In this document: positions 1 to 8,311 of the stretch, piece by piece
How the letters are laid out: the number at the start of each line of letters is the position of its first letter
How positions within the stretch are numbered: position 1 is the stretch's first letter
From: Halogeometricum rufum
GTDB lineage: Archaea; Halobacteriota; Halobacteria; Halobacteriales; Haloferacaceae
Reading direction: 5' to 3'
DNA length: 64,000 nt
Assembly: GCF_900112175.1 (NCBI RefSeq)
Contig: NZ_FOYT01000001.1
Coordinates: 1,240,001-1,304,000, forward strand
The notes under the pieces: generated by a model
The model's database searches: none
Seen by the model: only the letters and a program-made list of their open reading frames with translations
What the model was told of the DNA's origin: nothing
Translations under genes and position numbers: made by a program

Positions 1-993
1 CGCGACCTGCCGGACGCCGACCTCACCGCGGCGTTCGAGGCCGTCGTCGGGTCGCCGAACACGGCGTCGAAGCGCTGGGTGTACCGGCAGTACGACCACG
101 AGGTCGGCCTGCGGACGGCCGTCCGCCCCGGCGACGACGCCGCGGTGATGGCCATCCGCGACGCGGGCGTCGGCCTCGCAATCTCCGCGGGCGCGAACCC
201 CAACTGGACGACGTGCGCACCGTACGACGGCGCGCGCGCCGTCGCCCTCGAGAACGCGACGAACCTCGCTACGAAGGGTGCCACCCCGCTGGCGGCCGTC
301 GACTGCCTCAACGGCGGTAACCCGGAGAAGCCGGACGTGTACGGCGGCTTCGAGGCCGTCGTCGACGGCCTCGCCGACATGTGCCGGGCGCTCTCGGTGC
401 CCGTCGTCGGCGGGAACGTCTCGCTCTACAACGACTCCGTCGCCGGGCCCATCCCGCCGACGCCGACGCTCGCCGTCGTCGGGACGAAGGCGGGCTACGA
501 GGCGCCGCCCGCGGCGTTCGCGGGCGAGGGCGAACTGCTCCTCGTCGGGGACTCCGGCGGCGCGCTCGGCGGGTCGGAGTACCTCGCGCGGATGGGCGGG
601 TCCGACGCTTTCCCCGAACTCCCCGCGGACGCCGGCGACGTGCTGACGACGCTGGCCGACGTGGCCGACGCCGAGACGACGCTTGCGGTCCACGACGTGA
701 GCCACGGCGGCCTCGCCGTCTCCCTCGCGGAGATGGTCACCGCCGACGCGGGCGCGGACGTCGCACTCGACAGTGTGTTCACGCTGTTCGACGAGACGCC
801 CGGCCGCGCCGTCGTCGAGACGACGGACGCCGACGCGGTCCGCGAGGCGTTCGACGGCGTCGCCCCCGTGACGACGCTCGGCGCTGCGACGGACGACGGC
901 CGCCTGTCGCTGTCGGTCGCCGACGAGACGCTCGACTACGGCGTCAACGAGATAGTCGACCTGCGCGACGTCATCGCGCGCGAACTCGATTAA
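1..993 (+). CDS. purL: Phosphoribosylformylglycinamidine synthase subunit PurL, 3' part
   Basis: This is the C-terminal 330 residues of the large subunit of FGAM synthase, which makes FGAM from FGAR, ATP and glutamine-derived ammonia in cytosolic purine synthesis. The frame is open from base 1, so the start lies outside the window; small-type archaeal PurL has roughly 700 residues. Typical PurL blocks are present: VYRQYDHEVGL near in-window residue 23, the glycine-rich GGNVSLYND near residue 136, and HDVSHGGLA near residue 230. It ends in TAA and converges on the next gene. The identification is firm; only the N-terminal half cannot be judged. Confidence 0.95.
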   Translation, partial: RDLPDADLTAAFEAVVGSPNTASKRWVYRQYDHEVGLRTAVRPGDDAAVMAIRDAGVGLAISAGANPNWTTCAPYDGARAVALENATNLATKGATPLAAVDCLNGGNPEKPDVYGGFEAVVDGLADMCRALSVPVVGGNVSLYNDSVAGPIPPTPTLAVVGTKAGYEAPPAAFAGEGELLLVGDSGGALGGSEYLARMGGSDAFPELPADAGDVLTTLADVADAETTLAVHDVSHGGLAVSLAEMVTADAGADVALDSVFTLFDETPGRAVVETTDADAVREAFDGVAPVTTLGAATDDGRLSLSVADETLDYGVNEIVDLRDVIARELD

Positions 994-1034
994 AACACAC
1001 CGGCGCTCGACTCCCCGGACGGGCGGCCGACGAC

Positions 1035-1511
1035 TCAGTTCTGTTCGACCGACCGGTTGCGGACGCGTTCGACGCCTTCGCGTTCGACCTCGACCGGAAT
1101 CTCGATCGACTCGTCCGACTCGTACGCGCCGAACGGGAGCGACTCCTCGATGCCGTCGTCCCCCTGCCCCGGGGTGGCCGCCGACGTCTCGACCGAGACG
1201 AAGTAGAGCGTGCGCGTGCTTCCCGACCCACTCACGTGTCCGTAGTGCAGGTGGACCGCCGTGTCGGATTCGACGAGGTGCAGCACGTCGTCGTAGTCCT
1301 CCAGGTCGAAGTACGCCCACACCGAGACGCCACCCTCACCGCCGACGTTGGAGACGACGCCCGTCTCCGTCCGATTCGTCGTGAAGAGGAGCGTCGCCTC
1401 GTCGCGCCCGCCGTCCTCCTCCGGACCCCGGAGGACGATACGACGCTCGATGGGACTCCACGGTTCGACCGCCACGTCGTAGTCTGCGACTTCGAACTCG
1501 ACAGTTGGCAT
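1035..1511 (-). CDS. Conserved haloarchaeal hypothetical protein, 158 aa
   Basis: A 158-residue acidic protein with no signal peptide or membrane segment. The sequence alternates short hydrophobic stretches and acidic turns, as expected for a soluble beta-rich protein. I see no catalytic or metal-binding motif and do not recognise a named family. The ATG at 1511 is the first start in the frame, and the C-terminus is Arg/Asn-rich. It is convergent with purL (41 bp gap) and transcribed in the same direction as the oxidoreductase gene upstream, with 85 bp between them. Strong haloarchaeal codon and third-base bias supports a real gene. Confidence 0.7.
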   Translation of the reverse strand: MPTVEFEVADYDVAVEPWSPIERRIVLRGPEEDGGRDEATLLFTTNRTETGVVSNVGGEGGVSVWAYFDLEDYDDVLHLVESDTAVHLHYGHVSGSGSTRTLYFVSVETSAATPGQGDDGIEESLPFGAYESDESIEIPVEVEREGVERVRNRSVEQN

Positions 1512-1596
1512 ACGCCCGATAGGAGCGGAGTCCGGAAAAATCTGCTAGCCGTCCACTCGGCCGATGCCGGGACGCGTCCGGACTCGGAGCGACGCG

Positions 1597-2565
1597 CTAC
1601 GGTTCGAGGACGACTTTCCCGACGCTCTGTCGGTTCTCGAGGTACTCCTGCGCCGCCTTCGCGTCTTCGAGGGGGAACGTCTCGCCGACGACGACGTCGA
1701 GTTCGCCCTGCACGAGGAGGCGTTGCAGGTCGTTGACCGCGCCGAGGACGCGCGCGGGGTCGTTCTCGATGGCGTTGCCGAGGTGGAAGCCGACGACCGA
1801 CTTGTTCTCGAACAGCAGTCGAGTGGTGTCGGCCGACGCGACGTCGCCGGAGGCGGCGCCGTAGACGACGACGCGCCCGAACGGCGAGAGGACGTCGAGA
1901 CTCCGGTCGAACGTCTCGCCGTTCACGCCGTCCAACACGAGGTCCACGCCGTCGCCGTCCGTCTCCTCGTCGACGACGTCGCGGAAGTCCGACTCCTCGT
2001 AGTTGATGCCACGGTCCAGACCGAGGTCCGCCGCGAGGTCCAGTTTCTCCTGCGTGCTGGCGGTACCGAACGACTCCGCACCGGCGTGGTCGGCCAACTG
2101 GACGGCCGCCGTCCCGACGCCGCCCGCCGCGGCGTGTATCAAGACGCGGTCGTGCGCGGTGACGTCGCCCCAGTTGTGGAGGCAGTTGTACGCGGTGAGA
2201 AACTGGACGGGAAAGCCCGCCGCCTCGGCGAACGACATCCCCTCCGGCACGTCGAACAGCGACTGTTCGGACGCGGTGGCGTACTCGGCGTACGCCTCGT
2301 CGGTGAGTGCGACCACGCTGTCGCCGACGTCGCGTTCGACGCCCTCACCGACCGCGTCGACGGTGCCGGCGGCCTCCAGACCGGGGACGAACGGCGGTTC
2401 CGGACCGCCGCGGTAGTGACCGCGACGTTGCATCACGTCCGCGAAGTTGAGGCCCACGGCGGCCACGTCGATTCGGACCTCCCCCGGACCGGGTTCCGGC
2501 GTCTCGGTCTCCCGCACTTCGAGGACGTCGCTGCTCCCGAACTCGGTGACGACGATAGATTTCAC
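1597..2565 (-). CDS. Zinc-free quinone oxidoreductase (MDR superfamily)
   Basis: A 322-residue medium-chain dehydrogenase/reductase of the NAD(P)H:quinone oxidoreductase (zeta-crystallin-like) branch. The signature NFADVMQRRGHY lies at residues 40-51 and the Rossmann nucleotide-binding loop AAAGGVGTAAVQLA at about 145-158. The cysteine ligands of zinc alcohol dehydrogenases are absent, which fits the quinone reductase branch. The length is normal for the family (320-330). It is probably a cytosolic one- or two-electron reductase of quinones or enones; the substrate cannot be told from sequence. The ATG at 2565 gives the conserved MKSIVVTEFG start. Confidence 0.9.
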   Translation of the reverse strand: MKSIVVTEFGSSDVLEVRETETPEPGPGEVRIDVAAVGLNFADVMQRRGHYRGGPEPPFVPGLEAAGTVDAVGEGVERDVGDSVVALTDEAYAEYATASEQSLFDVPEGMSFAEAAGFPVQFLTAYNCLHNWGDVTAHDRVLIHAAAGGVGTAAVQLADHAGAESFGTASTQEKLDLAADLGLDRGINYEESDFRDVVDEETDGDGVDLVLDGVNGETFDRSLDVLSPFGRVVVYGAASGDVASADTTRLLFENKSVVGFHLGNAIENDPARVLGAVNDLQRLLVQGELDVVVGETFPLEDAKAAQEYLENRQSVGKVVLEP

Positions 2566-2631
2566 AGTCGTCGTTGCACCGCTGGCATCAAAACCGGCGG
2601 GGAACCGGAACCTCGTACCGCTTGCCGGTTC

Positions 2632-2829
2632 TCAGAGGAGAAGCGGGAGTCCGAAGACGACGACGAGACCGACGACGAGGACGACGAAACCGGTCGCCGC
2701 CTTGCCCGTCGAGAACTCCTGCATCGGGGAGGTGACGCGGCCGGGGTCCGACGAGTGGTGGGCGTCGTCGTACTGGTCGTGGTCGCTCTCGTACTGGTCG
2801 CTCGGATTCTGCATGGGTTCGTCGGTCAT
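2632..2829 (-). CDS. Small tail-anchored membrane protein (DUF7550-like)
   Basis: A 65-residue protein. Residues 1-42 are polar and rich in Asp, His, Ser and Gln; residues 43-65 form one hydrophobic C-terminal membrane segment, so it is probably tail-anchored with the polar part in the cytosol. I prefer the ATG at 2829 over an in-frame upstream start at 2883 because the upstream extension is unlike haloarchaeal protein and overlaps the promoter of the divergent glucosidase gene. The motif TSPMQEFSTG just before the membrane segment resembles a small haloarchaeal family I recall as DUF7550. Function unknown. Confidence 0.6.
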   Translation of the reverse strand: MTDEPMQNPSDQYESDHDQYDDAHHSSDPGRVTSPMQEFSTGKAATGFVVLVVGLVVVFGLPLLL

Positions 2830-2917
2830 AGCCGGCGATTGGAACCCCCGGATAAAAGAACAACCGAATCCCGCGGCGGCCACCGGAGCCTAAGTGAGTC
2901 ACCGCCGAGGGTACCGT

Positions 2918-4681
2918 ATGACCTTCGAGACGGACGCCGCCGGCGAGCGACTCCCGAACGGCGAGCGTCGTCGGTGGTGGAAGGAAGCGGTCGTCTATCA
3001 GGTGTACCCCCGGTCGTTCGCCGACTCCGACGGCGACGGCGTCGGTGACATCCGCGGTATCGTGGACCGGGTCGGCCACCTCGACGACCTGGGCGTCGAC
3101 GTCGTGTGGCTCAACCCCGTCTACGAGTCGCCGCAGGCGGACAACGGCTACGACATCGCCGACTACCGCGCCATCGACGAGCAGTACGGGACGATGGCCG
3201 ACTGGGAGGAACTACTCGACACGCTCCACGACCACGACATCCGCCTCATCATGGACCTCGTGGTGAACCACACGTCGGACGAACACGACTGGTTCCAGAA
3301 CGCGCTCACGTCGCGCGACGCCGACTACCGCGACTACTACGTCTGGCGCGAGGGGCGCGACGCGGCCGAAGTCGACGAAACGTACGACGTCGGCCCCGAC
3401 GGCGAGGTACCGCCGAACGACTGGGAGTCGTTCTTCGGCGGGCCGGCGTGGGCGTACCACGAGGCGACGGGCGAGTGGTACCTCCACCTGTTCGACCGCA
3501 AGCAACCCGACCTGAACTGGGAGAACCCGGACGTCCGCGACGACGTGTTCGAGATGATGAACTGGTGGATAGAGAAGGGCATCGACGGCTTCCGGATGGA
3601 CGTCATCAACCTCGTCTCCAAACCGGAGGGGTTGCCGAGCACCGACCCCGAGGCGGGAATTCGCACCATCGACCGGGTGACGAACGGGCCGCGCGTCCAC
3701 GAGTTCCTCGGGGAGATGCGCGACCGAGTGCTCGACAGGGGGTTCCTGACCGTCGGCGAGATGATCGGCGACCCCCTTCCGGTCGAACACGCGCGACGGT
3801 ACGTCTCGCCCGGACCGGACGGCGACGGCCTCTCGATGCTGTTCCACTTCGAGCACGTCCTCTTGGACCGCGGCGAGCGCATCTGGGAGACGGCCGACTG
3901 GGACCTCACCGACCTGAAGGCGGTGTTCGACCGCTGGCAGGCCGCCTTCGCCGACGAGGGCTGGAACTCGCTGTACCTGAACAACCACGACCAACCTCGC
4001 ATGGTGTCGCGGTTCGGGAACGACGGCGAGTACCGACGGGAGTCGGCGAAACTGCTCGGCACGCTCCTGCACACCCTGCGCGGGACGCCGTACGTCTACC
4101 AGGGCGAGGAGTTGGGGATGACGAACTACCCGTTCGAGTCGCTGGACGACTTCCGCGACGTGGGGACGCTCAACCCCGTCCGGACCGCCCTGGACCGGGG
4201 AGTCGTCGAGTCGTTCGACGCGGTGAAGGAGGCGCTCCGAGCGAACAGTCGGGACAACGCGCGGACGCCGGTACAGTGGTCCGACGAGGAGCACGCCGGG
4301 TTCTCGGACGCGGAGCCGTGGATTTCGGTCAACCCGAACTACGGCGAGGTGAACGCCGAGGCCGAACGCGCCGACGAGGACTCCGTCTACCACTACTACC
4401 GCCGACTCGTCGAGTTCCGACACGAGAACGACGTGGTCGTCTACGGCGACTACGACCCGCTCACACCGGACCACGAGTCGCTGTGGGCCTACACGCGGAC
4501 GCTCGGCGACGAGCGACTGTTCGTCGTCCTCAACTTCGCCGACGAGGCGACGACGTACGACGCGCCGGCGGAACTGGTCGGCGACGCGACGCTGGCACTC
4601 GGGAACTACGACGCCGACGACGGCGTGGACGAGACGCTGGACCTCCGCCCGTGGGAGGCGCGCGTCTACCGGGCGCGGTGA
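2918..4681 (+). CDS. Alpha-glucosidase / oligo-1,6-glucosidase, GH13
   Basis: A 587-residue cytosolic GH13 glycoside hydrolase with no signal peptide. The four GH13 regions are intact: DLVVNHTSDEHDWF near residues 113-126, GFRMDVI with nucleophile Asp228, TVGEM with acid/base Glu281, and NNHDQPR with transition-state Asp358. The opening YQVYPRSF and the NHDQPRMVSRFG form are typical of the oligo-1,6-glucosidase/alpha-glucosidase subfamily, so it most likely trims short alpha-glucans taken into the cell. The ATG at 2918 is preferred to an in-frame GTG at 2894. It stands alone, divergent from the small membrane protein gene. Confidence 0.93.
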   Translation: MTFETDAAGERLPNGERRRWWKEAVVYQVYPRSFADSDGDGVGDIRGIVDRVGHLDDLGVDVVWLNPVYESPQADNGYDIADYRAIDEQYGTMADWEELLDTLHDHDIRLIMDLVVNHTSDEHDWFQNALTSRDADYRDYYVWREGRDAAEVDETYDVGPDGEVPPNDWESFFGGPAWAYHEATGEWYLHLFDRKQPDLNWENPDVRDDVFEMMNWWIEKGIDGFRMDVINLVSKPEGLPSTDPEAGIRTIDRVTNGPRVHEFLGEMRDRVLDRGFLTVGEMIGDPLPVEHARRYVSPGPDGDGLSMLFHFEHVLLDRGERIWETADWDLTDLKAVFDRWQAAFADEGWNSLYLNNHDQPRMVSRFGNDGEYRRESAKLLGTLLHTLRGTPYVYQGEELGMTNYPFESLDDFRDVGTLNPVRTALDRGVVESFDAVKEALRANSRDNARTPVQWSDEEHAGFSDAEPWISVNPNYGEVNAEAERADEDSVYHYYRRLVEFRHENDVVVYGDYDPLTPDHESLWAYTRTLGDERLFVVLNFADEATTYDAPAELVGDATLALGNYDADDGVDETLDLRPWEARVYRAR

Positions 4682-4904
4682 GGACCGGGGCCGGAGGAAC
4701 CGAGGGGCGAACAGGCGACACGGTCGTTCACGGCGCGGCGTGTCGCACACCCGCGGCCCGCGCCGTGGTCGGGGTCAGGTCACGGCGGGAGTGGCCGCGG
4801 GTTCGCACTTGAAACCTCGTCCGGCGACGCCCGTCGTCTCCGGGTGCAAGAACCACGACAGTCGAAACGGTCAAACGGCCCATGCGCGAACGTTCCGGTA
4901 GCGA

Positions 4905-5717
4905 ATGCTCACGAAGCGCATCATCCCCTGTATCGACGTCGACTTGGACGAGGACGGGAATCCCGCCGTCTACACCGGCGTCAACTTCGAGGACCTGCAG
5001 TACACCGGTGACCCGGTGGAGATGGCCAAACTGTACAACGAGGCGGGCGCGGACGAGTTCGTCTTCCTCGACATCACCGCCTCCGCCGAGGGGCGCGCGA
5101 CGATGCTCGACACCGTCTCGCGCGTCGCCGACGAGGTGTTCATCCCGCTCACCGTCGGCGGCGGCATCCGAACCCGCGAGGACATCAAAGAGACGCTTCG
5201 CGCGGGGGCCGACAAGGTGTCCATCAACACCGCGGCGCTCCAGAACCCCGACCTGGTGAACGAGGGCGCGAAGGCGTTCGGTTCGCAGTGCATCGTCATC
5301 TCCGTGGACGCCCGTCGTCGCTACGACGAGCAGGGCGAGTTCTACGCCGAGGCCGACGGCGAGTCCTGCTGGTTCGAGTGCACGGTCAAGGGCGGCCGCG
5401 AGGGAACCGGCGTCGACGTGGTCGAGTGGGCCAGCGAAGCCGAGTCCCGCGGCGCGGGCGAACTGTTCGTCAACTCCATCGACGCCGACGGGACCAAGGA
5501 CGGCTACGACATCCCCCTCACCAAGGCCGTCTGCGACGAAGTCTCGACGCCGGTCATCGCCTCCTCCGGGTGCGGCGGCCCCGAGGACATGTACGAGGTG
5601 TTCACCGAGGCGAACGCCGACGCCGGCTTGGCCGCCTCCATCTTCCACTTCGACGAGTACTCGATTCGAGACGTCAAGGAGTACCTCGCCGAACGCGACG
5701 TGCCCGTCCGACTCTGA
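4905..5717 (+). CDS. hisF: Imidazole glycerol phosphate synthase cyclase subunit HisF
   Basis: A 270-residue TIM-barrel enzyme that closes the imidazole ring in histidine synthesis, using PRFAR and ammonia delivered by the HisH glutaminase. Catalytic Asp11 (IIPCIDVD) and Asp135 ([10 protein letters not shown]) are present, as are the phosphate-binding loops VGGGIR near residue 84 and [12 protein letters not shown] near 220. It is slightly longer than bacterial HisF (about 253) because of acidic insertions, as in other haloarchaea. hisH and the other his genes are not in the window, so it is unlinked to the rest of the pathway, which is common in halophilic archaea. The ATG at 4905 gives the conserved MLTKRIIPC start. 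Confidence 0.96.
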   Translation: MLTKRIIPCIDVDLDEDGNPAVYTGVNFEDLQYTGDPVEMAKLYNEAGADEFVFLDITASAEGRATMLDTVSRVADEVFIPLTVGGGIRTREDIKETLRAGADKVSINTAALQNPDLVNEGAKAFGSQCIVISVDARRRYDEQGEFYAEADGESCWFECTVKGGREGTGVDVVEWASEAESRGAGELFVNSIDADGTKDGYDIPLTKAVCDEVSTPVIASSGCGGPEDMYEVFTEANADAGLAASIFHFDEYSIRDVKEYLAERDVPVRL

Positions 5718-5860
5718 GTCGTCCCCGGGTCAGCGCTTCGCCCGCCCGGCGTCTCCGCCCGTCGCCGCTGGCACCGTCCGGCGCGCCGCTTCCATCCGGT
5801 CGTGTGACGGACGCGCAGGCGACGCCGACGTTCAAGTCGTTCGACGGCGTACTGACGGGT

Positions 5861-6409
5861 ATGAGTTCGCTCGACACCGACGCGTGGCGCGAAGCGCTGC
5901 TGACCCACCGCGCGCACAAGGACGAGTTCTTCGCCGACGACCCGCACTCGCCGCTCCCACCGGCCGAACGCGAGTCGTTCGACGGTCTGGACTACTTCGA
6001 CCCCGACCCCTCCTACCGCGTCGTCGTCGAACTCGACGAGTACGAGGAGAAGGAGACCATCACCGTCGAGACGACGACCGAGGGCGAACGCGACTACCTC
6101 GTCTGGGGGTCGTTCGCGTTCGAGGTGAACGGCGAGACGGTGAGCCTCGACGCCTACCGCTCGGAACCGGAGGAGATGCGCCTGTGGGTGCCGTTCCGCG
6201 ACGCGACGAGCGGTGACGAGACGTACGGCGCCGGGCGCTATCTGGACCTCGAAGACCCCGACGACAGGGAGGGCGACGCGTGGGTGCTCGACTTCAACTA
6301 CGCCTACAACCCGTTCTGCGCGTACAACGAACAGTACGAGTGTCCGCTCGTCCCGATGGAGAACTGGCTCGAAGTGCCGATTCGCGCCGGCGAGAAGACG
6401 TACGAGTGA
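5861..6409 (+). CDS. DUF1684 domain protein
   Basis: A 182-residue soluble protein of the DUF1684 family. The hallmark C-terminal block is clear: YNPFCAYNEQYECPL followed by ENWLEVPIRAGEK, ending four residues before the stop. The N-terminal half begins with an R.HK..FF-type helix (THRAHKDEFF) typical of the family. The family is widespread in bacteria and haloarchaea but has no established biochemical function. The ATG at 5861 fits the family length; the frame continues upstream without a plausible start. The 3' end lies 3 bp from the end of the convergent rpoL gene. Confidence 0.85.
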   Translation: MSSLDTDAWREALLTHRAHKDEFFADDPHSPLPPAERESFDGLDYFDPDPSYRVVVELDEYEEKETITVETTTEGERDYLVWGSFAFEVNGETVSLDAYRSEPEEMRLWVPFRDATSGDETYGAGRYLDLEDPDDREGDAWVLDFNYAYNPFCAYNEQYECPLVPMENWLEVPIRAGEKTYE

Positions 6410-6412
6410 CCG

Positions 6413-6697
6413 CTACAGCGCCGCTTCGAACGCGGACGTGAAGTTCGTCGACAGTTCCTGCACGCGGCGGGAGGCGTCGCCGAGGGCGTCGAGGGGGTCG
6501 GTGCCCGGTTCCGTCTTCACCGAGAGAATCGGGTCGGTCTGACCGCCCGACTGCTCGGGGTTCATGTCGTACGTCGCCGCGGCGACGCCGGGCGTCTCCA
6601 GCAGTGCGCCCTTGATGACGTTCATGAAGGTGTGGTCCTCACCGGCGATTTCGAGGCGGAGTTCCTCGTCCGTCTTGTCGATGACCCGCAGTTCCAT
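6413..6697 (-). CDS. rpoL: DNA-directed RNA polymerase subunit Rpo11 (RpoL)
   Basis: A 94-residue small subunit of archaeal RNA polymerase, homologous to eukaryotic RPB11 and the bacterial alpha N-terminal domain. With subunit D it nucleates polymerase assembly. The conserved block HTFMNVIKGALLETPGV occupies residues 22-38, followed by the SGGQTDPILSVKTE strand region. Length is typical (90-95). The ATG at 6697 is preceded by a strong Shine-Dalgarno sequence (GAGGAGG, about 6 nt upstream). The metallo-hydrolase gene upstream ends 26 bp before it, so the two may be cotranscribed. Confidence 0.95.
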   Translation of the reverse strand: MELRVIDKTDEELRLEIAGEDHTFMNVIKGALLETPGVAAATYDMNPEQSGGQTDPILSVKTEPGTDPLDALGDASRRVQELSTNFTSAFEAAL

Positions 6698-6723
6698 GCC
6701 CTCCTCTTTCCGGTCGCGGCGTT

Positions 6724-7710
6724 TCAGTATTTCGTCTTGGGGAACAGCGCGGCGACGTCCGGGTCGTCGTCCACGAGGCGGTACTCGTCGCCGTCGCGGG
6801 CGGCCACGCCGGCCTCGACGAGGTGGTCCAGGTGGGCCCACGCCTCGCCGGGCCCGTGGAGGATGTGGATGTTCTCCAACTCGCCGAACAGGCGCGCGCT
6901 CACCGTCCACGCGTCGGCCGGGCCGTGGTCCCGCAGGACGTTCACGACGCGGTCGGTCCGGTCGCGGTGGTGGTCGAGGATGGTCGCGGCGCGGGCCGTC
7001 GGGTCGGCGATGGGGTCGCGGTGACCGGGCCACGCGCGGTCGAAGTCGCGTTCGATGATGGCGGCGAGGCTCTCGACGTACGTCGCCAGCGGTCGCTCGA
7101 CGCGGAGGTCCGCACCGCCGACGTTCGGCGTGTACTTCGGGAGGATGGCGTCGCCGACGAACGCCTGTTCGCCGCCGTCCGCCTCGAAGACGAACCCGAC
7201 CAGACCGGCGGCGTGGCCGGGCAGGTGGACGACTTCGAGTTCGCCGTCGCCGGCGGCGACTCGGTCGCCGTCGGTCATCGACACCGCGTCCACCGGGTCG
7301 CCCTGCAGGTCGCCCAGAATCTCCAGATACGAGTTCAGTTCCGCGCGCTTGTCGGCGGGGATACCCCACTCCTCGAAGCGGCGAAGCCGAACGTCGCGTT
7401 CGGCGTCGAGGGCGGCGGCGTCGCCCGCGACGAGGGGTGCGTCGGCCTCGTGGACGCGCACGACCGCACCGCTCTCGGCCTGGAGTTCGCCCGCGAGGCC
7501 GGCGTGGTCGGCGTGGTGGTGGGTGAGCAGAATCTGGTCGATGTCGCTCACGCCGACTCCGGCCTCGTCGAGTCCGGCGTGCAGGTCGTCCCGAATCGCG
7601 TCCTGCGACGCCCCCACGTCCACGAGTGTGGTCACGTCGCCGGTGAGGAGGTAGGCGTTGTTCCGACCCTCGAACACCGTGTTCCCGAGTCGGATTCGGT
7701 GGAGGTCCAT
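6724..7710 (-). CDS. MBL-fold metallo-hydrolase with C-terminal winged helix (LACTB2-like)
   Basis: A 328-residue metallo-beta-lactamase-fold hydrolase. The metal motif THHHADH lies at residues 63-69, further histidine/aspartate ligands follow near GHAAGLVGF and FVGDAILP, and GHRDP supplies the last ligand. About 70 C-terminal residues look like the winged-helix domain of LACTB2-type MBL proteins, some of which are endoribonucleases. Substrate unknown; hydrolysis of a thioester, phosphodiester or RNA is possible. I chose the ATG at 7710 (MDLHRIRLGN, with GGAG-type upstream bases), because extension to 7863 would overlap the divergent gene. Confidence 0.85.
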   Translation of the reverse strand: MDLHRIRLGNTVFEGRNNAYLLTGDVTTLVDVGASQDAIRDDLHAGLDEAGVGVSDIDQILLTHHHADHAGLAGELQAESGAVVRVHEADAPLVAGDAAALDAERDVRLRRFEEWGIPADKRAELNSYLEILGDLQGDPVDAVSMTDGDRVAAGDGELEVVHLPGHAAGLVGFVFEADGGEQAFVGDAILPKYTPNVGGADLRVERPLATYVESLAAIIERDFDRAWPGHRDPIADPTARAATILDHHRDRTDRVVNVLRDHGPADAWTVSARLFGELENIHILHGPGEAWAHLDHLVEAGVAARDGDEYRLVDDDPDVAALFPKTKY

Positions 7711-7861
7711 GTCTCCCGCGTCGGTATGAACGATGATGAGGGTTGCTATCTCGGAGGGCGGCGTCGCACCGGCGGACGCCGTTCCCCCGCGGCGCGCCGC
7801 GGTATCGGCGGACTGCGCCTCGGTCGGTAGCGTTTCGTCCGTCGAGGCCGGACTGTCAGGC

Positions 7862-8257
7862 ATGGCCGACTACCGACCCGGTGCGTGCAACATCGGCGAG
7901 GCGGAACAGCGGCGTCGGTACGCGCTGGGGGCCGTCGCCGCCGTCGCCACGCTCGGACTCGTGACGTGGGTGTTCGGATTCGGCGGCCCGGCGTGGGCGC
8001 TCGTCCTCGCCGCCGTCCCATTGTTCGGCGCCGCGGAGGGCTACTTCCAGGGCAAGTACCAGTTCTGTACCGGGTTCGCCGCGCTGGGAATCTACGACGT
8101 GTCCGCCGACGGTGACACCCGCCGACAGGTGACCGACGAGGCGAACCGTCGGGCCGACCTGCGGCGCGCGTGGCAGATTCACGCCTACGCCGCCGCCGTG
8201 GCCGTCGGCGGCGCAGTCCTCCTGTACGTCCTCGAACTGTTCGTATCGTCGAGCTGA
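7862..8257 (+). CDS. Small haloarchaeal membrane protein, 131 aa
   Basis: A 131-residue integral membrane protein with hydrophobic segments near residues 20-38, 43-60 and 108-127. Between the second and third lies a conserved-looking stretch FQGKYQFCTGFA with a single cysteine, followed by a charged loop rich in Asp and Arg. No enzymatic motif is visible and I do not recognise the family beyond a general haloarchaeal type. The ATG at 7862 is preferred to a 43-residue upstream extension that would overlap the divergent MBL gene. Gene context gives no function. Confidence 0.7.
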   Translation: MADYRPGACNIGEAEQRRRYALGAVAAVATLGLVTWVFGFGGPAWALVLAAVPLFGAAEGYFQGKYQFCTGFAALGIYDVSADGDTRRQVTDEANRRADLRRAWQIHAYAAAVAVGGAVLLYVLELFVSSS

Positions 8258-8311
8258 CCCGTCGGACCCGGTACATTCAAATCGCGGGATTTCGTACCGC
8301 AGTTCGACCGA